Assembly: GCA_008501785.1 (NCBI GenBank) | Contig: QQUD01000977.1 | Coordinates: 1 to 5,642 of the forward strand | Reading direction: 5' to 3' | Length of the DNA stretch: 5,642 nucleotides | Origin: Chloroflexota bacterium | GTDB taxonomy: Bacteria > Chloroflexota > Anaerolineae > Promineifilales > Promineifilaceae | In this document: positions 1-4,469 of the stretch, in pieces | Layout: each line of letters starts with the position of its first letter | Position numbering within the stretch: position 1 is the stretch's first letter | The notes under the pieces: model-generated | Seen by the model: only the letters and a program-made list of their open reading frames with translations | Told to the model about the DNA's origin: nothing | Database searches by the model: none | Translations under genes and position numbers: made by a program

Positions 1-385
1 ATGCCGGATTTTGATCAACGACATATTTCGGGACAAACCAGCCAATCTCACCAACTGGGCCTAACGCGCCCCCATTTTCCACGGTTCCCAATTCGTCAAT
101 ATACTCAGCCATGCGTTCACTGTGTCCAGATGGCCATACTTCTAAACTGGCATCTACATCACCACTCGACAACGCATCCCATTGCGCATTTTCATCCAAC
201 GCCACAATCTCCACCGGATTGCCTAACTCTTGCTCGATGATGATTTTCGCCACCGCCGCATTTAATTCTGAAGCAGGCCACGGATTTTCGACCAGCGCAA
301 TCGTCTCGCTGCCCCCACCACCACAAGCGACAACCAACAATGCACCCAAAACAAGTAACCCGGCACCAATAACTCTTTTAAACAT
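1..385 (-). CDS. Glycine betaine/choline ABC transporter substrate-binding lipoprotein (OpuAC/ProX-like), 3' end cut by window
   Basis: Extracytoplasmic binding protein expected to capture glycine betaine, choline or a related quaternary amine and deliver it to the permease encoded upstream. Translating the minus strand from the ATG at 385-383 gives 128 open residues before the window edge; full family members are roughly 300 residues. Residues 1-21 form a lipoprotein signal peptide: positive KR at 3-4, a hydrophobic run, and the lipobox VVAC with the lipidated Cys at 21, followed by a GGGGS spacer. The mature part reads like the OpuAC family (PF04069): IALVENPWPASELN near 29-42, GDVDASLEVWPSGH at 75-88, and GWFVPKYVVDQNPA at 115-128. 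Trp36, Trp69, Trp84 and Trp116 are candidates for the aromatic cage that binds the quaternary ammonium group. The start is supported by a strong Shine-Dalgarno AAGGAGG (398-392) with 6 nt spacing. It is the last gene of the minus-strand group visible here. Choline versus betaine specificity cannot be decided from this fragment. Confidence 0.9.
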   Translation of the reverse strand, partial: MFKRVIGAGLLVLGALLVVACGGGGSETIALVENPWPASELNAAVAKIIIEQELGNPVEIVALDENAQWDALSSGDVDASLEVWPSGHSERMAEYIDELGTVENGGALGPVGEIGWFVPKYVVDQNPA

Positions 386-467
386 CTCTCTCCTCCTTCT
401 TCTTATTAACAATTCAACAATTCAGCAATTCAATAATTAAATTATTTTTCTAAATTTCTAAAAAAAC
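386..467 (-). other. AT-rich spacer between permease and binding-protein genes, carrying a strong ribosome binding site
   Basis: This 82-bp gap is the only sizeable break inside the minus-strand gene group. It is much richer in A and T than the flanking genes. Read on the gene strand, the permease stop is followed by GTTTTTTT, then AT-only sequence including the palindrome AATAATT-A-AATTATT (432-446 on the plus strand), then a threefold 8-bp repeat, and finally AAGGAGG (398-392) ahead of the binding-protein ATG. There is no GC-rich stem, so I see no convincing terminator. An internal promoter or an RNA-processing site giving extra binding protein relative to the membrane subunits is plausible but not shown. 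Confidence 0.5.
410..433. repeat. Three tandem copies of an 8-bp unit (CAATTCAN)
   Basis: CAATTCA occurs at 410-416, 418-424 and 426-432 with an exact 8-bp period; the eighth base varies (A, G, A). It lies just upstream of the ribosome binding site of the binding-protein gene. On the transcript it reads TGAATTG three times. It could be a slippage-derived repeat or an array of small binding sites; the sequence does not tell which. Confidence 0.6.
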
Positions 468-2609
468 CTAAGCAATATTCGCCGCCCGACTGGCTTTATG
501 CGCCATCTTTTGGGTGATGCGGTCAATCACAATCGCCAACAGCACAATTGCCAAACCGGCTTCAACACTGCGTCCTAAATTATCGTTAGCAAACCCCTGA
601 TACACCTCCAATCCCAATCCCGTTGCGCCCACTAGTCCGGCAATAATCACCATTGCCAACACCATCATGATCGTCTGATTAATGCCCAGCATAATCGATG
701 GAAAGGCCAGTGGAATCTCGACTTTTGTCAACGTTTGCCACCAGGTAGACCCAAATGCGTCAGCGGATTCTTTCAGCGTTTTATCAACGCCACGAATGCC
801 TGCATTGGTCAACCGAATCACTGGCACAGCGGCATACAAAACCGAGGCAATAAGACCCGCAACACTCCCTGTTCCAAACAGCATAATGACCGGTACCAGA
901 TACACAAAAATAGGAATCGTTTGTAAAAAGTCGAGAATGGGTCGAATCAACTGATCGACACGGTCACTATGGGATGCCCACATGCCTAGCGGTATCCCCA
1001 ACGCGACGCAAATGAACACGGCAACGATGGTTTGTCCCAGTGTGTCCATTGCAAACGGCCACATGCCTATAAAACCAATTGCAGCCATCAAAGCCCCAAC
1101 CCCCAATGCCAGTCGCCAACCATCAGCCACAATTGCTAGAAAAATAAAAAAGAAAACGACAAGCACCCACGGGAGTTGAGATGTTAAAAAGGCTGTAATT
1201 GGTTGAAAGATACGAATGATCAGGAAATCTCGCAGTGGTCCCGTGCCAATGCCGGAACCGCCAATATCGTAGAGATTGACCTGCATCCACTGCACTAATG
1301 CATCGACGGGTCGGCTGATGTCTAGTCGCAGCCAATTGGGGAATTCATGGACAGTCACGAGCCGAAAAATAAGACTCAAGCCGATCAAAGTCAGTAGAAT
1401 GATGATGCTAACGGCGTGGTTTTTAAGGAAACGGCCGTTTCCCCACCTCACCCCCTGCAACCACCTCGCCCCCCAATCTGCCCCGCGCCGACAAACCCGA
1501 TAGGTGCGATCAATAATCTGCTCGATTTGCACAACCACCTTGCTGCCACGCTGTTTTTCACTGAACAGACGGAACCCTTGAAACTGCGGCTCACTGTGCC
1601 GTTCAATTTGCGAAAGCGCCGCCGTCATCCGGTCTAGCAAAATCGCCATTAACACAATCGCCAATCCAGCTTCCAGTGCCGAACCAACGCGCAGGCGGCG
1701 CAGCGATTTCAAGACCACATCTCCAAGACCGCCCGCACCAATCAGCGCCGCGATGACCACGATGCTCAACGCCATCATAATTGTCTGGTTAACGCCTACC
1801 ATAATGGTCGGCAGCGCCATTGGCAGGCGCACCTTGCGCAAAATCTGCCGTTCGGTGGATCCAAATGCTTGCGCCGCTTCAATCACATCTGCGGAAACCG
1901 AGTGTAATCCGAGACTGGTGAGCCGAATCACAGGCGGCAGCGCATAGATGACGGTAGCAATAATGCTAGGGACACGCGCCACGCCAAAAAAGAGCAGTAC
2001 CGGAATCAGGTATACAAATGCTGGCATCGTTTGCATGGCATCAAGAACAGGCCGCAAAATTTGTTCGACGCGGTTGTTTTGTGCCGACCAGATGCCGAAT
2101 GGGATGCCGATGATCAGGGAAAAGAGAACGGCCGTTATCATCAATGCCAACGTCTGCAAACTCTCCTCCCACAACCCAAACATTCCCATCAACATCAGGC
2201 AAACCGATGTCAATACAGCCAGCCGCAGGCCACGAATGCGCTCTGCCGCCAGGAAAACGGCCAATATCAGCACCGGCCACGGCAGCCACAGCAGAAAATC
2301 TTCAATACGACGCAAACAAAAATCAATTACGGTACTGAGCGGCTCAAAAAAGAAGACAAATACCCAATGAGAATTGCGGTTGACAACCACCCATCGCTTA
2401 AATTCGTTGAGCACATTACGCAGACCAATGTGCCACGAATCTGGGAAGGTGTCTAATTGGCTGACCAGTTGACTAAGCCACAGCAGACCAATGATGCCGA
2501 TCACAAACAGCCCCCAGGGCAATAGCTGCCTGATCATTCCCGGTTGTATATCAGATGTTTGGGGATGGTTGTCAATGTTGTCTTCCGCGCTGCCTGTCAA
2601 TTGTGCCAT
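468..2609 (-). CDS. Glycine betaine/choline ABC transporter permease, two ProW-like domains fused in tandem
   Basis: Membrane channel of the importer. At 713 residues it is about twice a usual ProW/OpuAB permease, because it holds two BPD_transp_1 halves. In half 1, ITAVLFSLIIGIPFGIW is at 158-174, the ATPase-contacting EAA loop runs from EAAQAFG (244-250) to LPMALP (262-267), and NQTIMM is at 274-279. In half 2 the counterparts are LGIPLGMW (537-544), ESADAFG (614-620) to IPLAFP (632-637), and NQTIMM (644-649). Matching motifs are exactly 370 residues apart. Each half has its own preceding hydrophobic segments: about 30-50, 82-145 and 151-172 for half 1, and 399-418, 478-517 and 524-544 for half 2. 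The family normally works as a homodimer, so one chain could supply both halves (inference). The ATG lies 2 bp after the ATPase stop, with GGAGAG at 2621-2616 inside the end of that gene, suggesting translational coupling. The stop is TAG at 470-468. Residues 340-398 form a polar, Arg/Trp/Gly-rich linker. Confidence 0.93.
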   Translation of the reverse strand: MAQLTGSAEDNIDNHPQTSDIQPGMIRQLLPWGLFVIGIIGLLWLSQLVSQLDTFPDSWHIGLRNVLNEFKRWVVVNRNSHWVFVFFFEPLSTVIDFCLRRIEDFLLWLPWPVLILAVFLAAERIRGLRLAVLTSVCLMLMGMFGLWEESLQTLALMITAVLFSLIIGIPFGIWSAQNNRVEQILRPVLDAMQTMPAFVYLIPVLLFFGVARVPSIIATVIYALPPVIRLTSLGLHSVSADVIEAAQAFGSTERQILRKVRLPMALPTIMVGVNQTIMMALSIVVIAALIGAGGLGDVVLKSLRRLRVGSALEAGLAIVLMAILLDRMTAALSQIERHSEPQFQGFRLFSEKQRGSKVVVQIEQIIDRTYRVCRRGADWGARWLQGVRWGNGRFLKNHAVSIIILLTLIGLSLIFRLVTVHEFPNWLRLDISRPVDALVQWMQVNLYDIGGSGIGTGPLRDFLIIRIFQPITAFLTSQLPWVLVVFFFIFLAIVADGWRLALGVGALMAAIGFIGMWPFAMDTLGQTIVAVFICVALGIPLGMWASHSDRVDQLIRPILDFLQTIPIFVYLVPVIMLFGTGSVAGLIASVLYAAVPVIRLTNAGIRGVDKTLKESADAFGSTWWQTLTKVEIPLAFPSIMLGINQTIMMVLAMVIIAGLVGATGLGLEVYQGFANDNLGRSVEAGLAIVLLAIVIDRITQKMAHKASRAANIA
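1427..1442. repeat. Perfect 16-bp palindrome containing AACGGCCGTT (copy 1)
   Basis: The plus strand reads GGAAACGGCCGTTTCC, identical to its reverse complement. It falls in the linker of the double permease, where the gene strand reads it as part of Gly-Asn-Gly-Arg-Phe. Its first 13 bases, GGAAACGGCCGTT, recur identically at 2798-2810. It adjoins the C-rich repeat at 1443-1473. Confidence 0.75.
1443..1473. repeat. 13-bp direct repeat in a G-run-rich linker segment of the permease gene
   Basis: On the plus strand CCACCTCACCCCC (1443-1455) and CCACCTCGCCCCC (1461-1473) match at 12 of 13 bases with an 18-bp, in-frame offset. The encoded peptide repeats with a six-residue period: G-A-R-W-L-Q then G-V-R-W-G-N, near residues 380-391. 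Including nearby runs up to 1484, the gene strand carries G-runs of 4, 6, 5 and 4 plus several GG pairs, and uses AGG arginine codons twice. The segment looks unlike the conserved transmembrane parts and may be a local expansion or the remnant of an inserted repeat. Confidence 0.65.
2127..2136. repeat. Palindrome AACGGCCGTT (copy 2)
   Basis: Exact 10-bp copy inside the first permease half, read in frame as part of Ile-Thr-Ala-Val-Leu (ATA ACG GCC GTT CTC). The flanks here do not extend the palindrome. A half-copy, AAAACGGCC, is nearby at 2254-2262. Confidence 0.7.
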
Positions 2610-2611
2610 GC

Positions 2612-3640
2612 CTAACTCTCCGCCATTGCCATCAAAACTGTGCGCCGGTCTAGCACGCCAATGATGGTGTCATCGTCATCAACAACAGGTAACACTTTAT
2701 CTACATCAATAATTTGGGGAATCAATGTTTCCAGGGTCATTGAGTGGGGAACCGCATCATTTGAAAGTTCAACGGTGCCGGGGACGGGCTGCATGACGGA
2801 AACGGCCGTTAGCACCTTCCCCCGTGGCACATCTTGCGTAAACTCCCGCACGTAATCGTTCACCGGATGGGCAACAATTTGCTGCGCCGTACCAATCTGC
2901 ACTATCTCCCCATCCTTCATAATCGCAATCCGTTCTCCTAACTTAATTGCCTCCAAGAAATCGTGGGTGATGAAAATAATCGTTTTGTGCAATGCTTTTT
3001 GCAGGTTCAACAGTTCATCCTGCATATCCCGCCGAATCAAAGGGTCCAACGCACTGAACGGTTCATCACACAGCATGATGTCTGGATCAACAGCCAACGC
3101 ACGTGCTAACCCAACCCGTTGCTGCATGCCACCACTCAACTCATGTGGATAACATACGTCCCACCCTTTCAGTCCAACCAGGTCCAGTATTTCGCGTGCT
3201 TTCAACCGTCGTTCATCGACGCCCATGCCCCGCACTTCTAATCCATAAGCAACATTGTCAACCACACGCCGATGTGGAAAAAGGCCAAATCGTTGAAACA
3301 CCATGCTCACTTCATTGCGTCGCAGTTCGCGCAGCGCATCATCACTCATGGCTGTTACATCAACGTCGTTAATGATCACCTGTCCGGCGGTCGGCTCGAT
3401 CAATCGAGATAAACACCGTACTAACGTCGATTTGCCGCTGCCCGACAACCCCATTACCACGAATATCTCACCTTCGGCAACATCAAAAGAAACATCACGG
3501 ACACCAATCACATGCCCCATATCACGCCGAATATCATGACGTGACGCTGCCGGATCCATCGTTTTTAAAACATGGTGTGGATTAGGCCCGAATATTTTCC
3601 AGATATGTTTCAGTTGAACTTTATTCATTACTTCCATCAT
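2612..3640 (-). CDS. Glycine betaine/choline ABC transporter ATP-binding protein (ProV/OpuAA-like)
   Basis: Cytoplasmic ATPase that powers the importer. The ProV-type N-terminal stretch KIFGPNPHHVL is at 15-25. Next come Walker A GLSGSGKST (64-72), Q-loop Gln116 in MVFQRFGLFPH, signature LSGGMQQR (168-175), Walker B IMLCDEP (188-194) with catalytic Glu193, D-loop SALD (196-199) and switch His226. All key residues are present. Residues 270-342 resemble the C-terminal regulatory part of this family, ending in VLPVVDDDDTIIGVLDRRTVL, which looks like the end of one CBS motif. The protein has 342 residues against about 400 in E. coli ProV with two CBS motifs, so the regulatory part is short. The first ATG (3640) overlaps the regulator gene by 20 bp and has AAGGAA at 3657-3652, 11 nt upstream. 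Met5 (3628-3626) is an alternative start, giving an N-terminus closer to E. coli ProV in length. The stop TAG is 2 bp before the permease ATG. Confidence 0.94.
   Translation of the reverse strand: MMEVMNKVQLKHIWKIFGPNPHHVLKTMDPAASRHDIRRDMGHVIGVRDVSFDVAEGEIFVVMGLSGSGKSTLVRCLSRLIEPTAGQVIINDVDVTAMSDDALRELRRNEVSMVFQRFGLFPHRRVVDNVAYGLEVRGMGVDERRLKAREILDLVGLKGWDVCYPHELSGGMQQRVGLARALAVDPDIMLCDEPFSALDPLIRRDMQDELLNLQKALHKTIIFITHDFLEAIKLGERIAIMKDGEIVQIGTAQQIVAHPVNDYVREFTQDVPRGKVLTAVSVMQPVPGTVELSNDAVPHSMTLETLIPQIIDVDKVLPVVDDDDTIIGVLDRRTVLMAMAES
2801..2810. repeat. Palindrome AACGGCCGTT (copy 3)
   Basis: Exact 10-bp copy in the region encoding the C-terminal domain of the ATPase, read in frame as Leu-Thr-Ala-Val-Ser near residues 277-281. 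With three preceding bases it shares GGAAACGGCCGTT with copy 1, which is read in a different frame there, so protein conservation does not explain the match. Confidence 0.7.
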
Positions 3641-4202
3641 TTCTTAATGGTTTCCTTGATAACGACATAATTAATTCGACAATTTTTTGCCGTTGATCTT
3701 GTTCCGGTGGCGCATATTTGTGCATTTCAGCAAACCATAGGCCATCGACAGCAAACCGTAACAGGGTTGCCCAGGTCGGGTCTGGTAGACTCGCCTCAAT
3801 TTGCTGCTGCCAATCTGCAAATTTTCGTTGCAACATCTGATGGGCACTGACAAACTCTTCTCCAGCTGCATACAGGCTAGCATATAAATTGATACTGTCG
3901 GGGTCTATAATTTGCTCCATAGAGGCTCTAACATATGCTCGCAACCAGTCACCGGTTTCTTCCTTCTCTTCTTTTGCAATTACCTTCATGCGAGTGTCGA
4001 ATTTATCATTGTGGTATTCAAATAATCCTTTTACGAGCGATTCTTTTGTGGGGAAATGGTAAAGTAACCCTCCTTTGCTCAGTCCGGCTTCTACTGATAC
4101 TGCACTGAGCGTCAGATTTGTTAATCCTTCACGTTGTAGAATACGACCACATGCCTCAAAAATTAGCTCACGCGTTTCTAAAGCGGTTCTTCGTTGGCTC
4201 AT
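3621..4202 (-). CDS. TetR/AcrR-family transcriptional regulator of the choline/betaine locus
   Basis: Probable ligand-responsive repressor of 193 residues, the normal size for TetR proteins. The N-terminus has the family's DNA-binding domain: helix 1 near 8-24 (ETRELIFEACGRILQREG), then the helix-turn-helix at about 29-50 with LTLSAVSVEAGLSKGGLLYHFPTKESL, including the hallmark YHFPTKE. The rest is the helical ligand-binding and dimerisation domain, ending in IVELIMSLSRK. It starts at ATG 4202-4200 behind AAGGGAG (4217-4211) with 8 nt spacing. It is the first gene of the minus-strand group and its end overlaps the ATPase start by 20 bp. By position it is an analogue of BetI, the choline-responsive repressor of E. 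coli bet genes. The sequence is not close to BetI, and the LLYHFPTKESLVKGLFEYH region recalls a different TetR subgroup, so I give no gene symbol. A dyad upstream of its start is a good candidate for its own operator. Choline as inducer is inference. Confidence 0.9.
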   Translation of the reverse strand: MSQRRTALETRELIFEACGRILQREGLTNLTLSAVSVEAGLSKGGLLYHFPTKESLVKGLFEYHNDKFDTRMKVIAKEEKEETGDWLRAYVRASMEQIIDPDSINLYASLYAAGEEFVSAHQMLQRKFADWQQQIEASLPDPTWATLLRFAVDGLWFAEMHKYAPPEQDQRQKIVELIMSLSRKPLRNDGSNE

Positions 4203-4261
4203 TCAATTTTCTCCCTTATTGAGTTTGCCACTTCTAAGAAATTCACTGGTATCGTTGTTAA

Positions 4262-4309
4262 TTGTTTCAAATATTGCAGCTAATTACTATACCATCTGGA
4301 CGGTATAGT
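4262..4309 (+). promoter_or_regulatory. Candidate betA promoter (two possible -10 boxes)
   Basis: One reading is TTGTTT (4262-4267) with a 17-bp spacer to TACTAT (4285-4290), a weak match. Alternatively the right arm of the dyad supplies TATAGT (4304-4309), 5 of 6 against the -10 consensus, but without a good -35 at the right distance. Either -10 overlaps the operator, so the same repressor could control betA. The leader to the betA ATG would be about 155-175 nt. Confidence 0.35.
4286..4309. promoter_or_regulatory. Probable TetR-family operator (24-bp imperfect palindrome)
   Basis: Perfect 8-bp arms ACTATACC (4286-4293) and GGTATAGT (4302-4309) flank ATCTGGAC. Within that spacer T4295/A4300 and C4296/G4299 also pair, so 10 of 12 base-pair positions are symmetric. 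Size and symmetry suit a TetR-family dimer, and the core ACC-N8-GGT resembles operators of this family. It lies 84 bp upstream of the regulator start and overlaps predicted -10 elements, so binding would block transcription. It is the best dyad I see in the intergenic region. Confidence 0.75.
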
Positions 4310-4315
4310 TGGCAA
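4286..4315 (-). promoter_or_regulatory. Candidate promoter of the TetR-ABC transporter operon
   Basis: On the minus strand TTGCCA (4315-4310) matches the sigma-70 -35 consensus at 5 of 6 bases. After an 18-bp spacer comes TATAGT (4291-4286), 5 of 6 against TATAAT. The operator dyad covers the spacer and the whole -10 box, so the regulator would repress its own operon. Transcription would start near 4279, giving a leader of about 75 nt before the regulator ATG. Consensus assignment in a non-model phylum is tentative. Confidence 0.55.
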
Positions 4316-4469
4316 ACAAATTTGGGGATTAAGCTAACCATTAGTAAGCTATTGCAACGCATTAAAACAGATGAAAATCCACAACGCTCGTGGGTCAAGA
4401 CGGTGTCTAATTCTGCACCTAGGACAAAACAGCGTTTTATCATCCGATTTTCAGGGAAGAGAGGGAAAA

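Larger units (their letters stand above)
4203..4469. promoter_or_regulatory. Divergent intergenic control region between the TetR gene and betA
   Basis: This 267-bp region separates two divergently transcribed genes and must hold the promoters of both. It contains one strong dyad (4286-4309) overlapping promoter-like hexamers. About 160 bp lie between the dyad and the betA ATG; there I see only a 7-bp direct repeat, TAAGCTA, at 4330-4336 and 4345-4351. I found no convincing riboswitch, terminator or small gene there. The open frames crossing it are short and have no recognisable content. Confidence 0.7.

Noticed and set aside
1..440. Two plus-strand open frames (1-240 and 111-440) opposite the binding-protein gene
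   Set aside because: Low-complexity His/Pro/Ser/Thr-rich translations with no domain; the minus strand gives a clear lipoprotein with OpuAC motifs and a strong ribosome binding site.
432..446. AT-only palindrome plus nearby T-run as a transcription terminator after the permease gene
   Set aside because: The stem has no G-C pairs, and the T-run (GTTTTTTT) comes before the palindrome on the transcript, not after it, so it does not fit an intrinsic terminator.
1948..2456. Overlapping 140- and 141-codon plus-strand frames inside the permease gene
   Set aside because: They are antisense shadows of the first permease half, which has strong family motifs; their translations are rich in Arg, Thr, Asn and Gln with no recognisable fold.
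468..2609. Double-length permease as a frameshift or missed stop joining two adjacent genes
   Set aside because: The frame is continuous through a 60-residue polar linker, and each half keeps all its motifs with an exact 370-residue offset. An assembly artefact is unlikely because the halves differ widely in sequence.
4330..4351. TAAGCTA direct repeat as a second regulator site
   Set aside because: Only 7 bp and AT-rich, with no symmetry and no relation to the main dyad; chance is a sufficient explanation.
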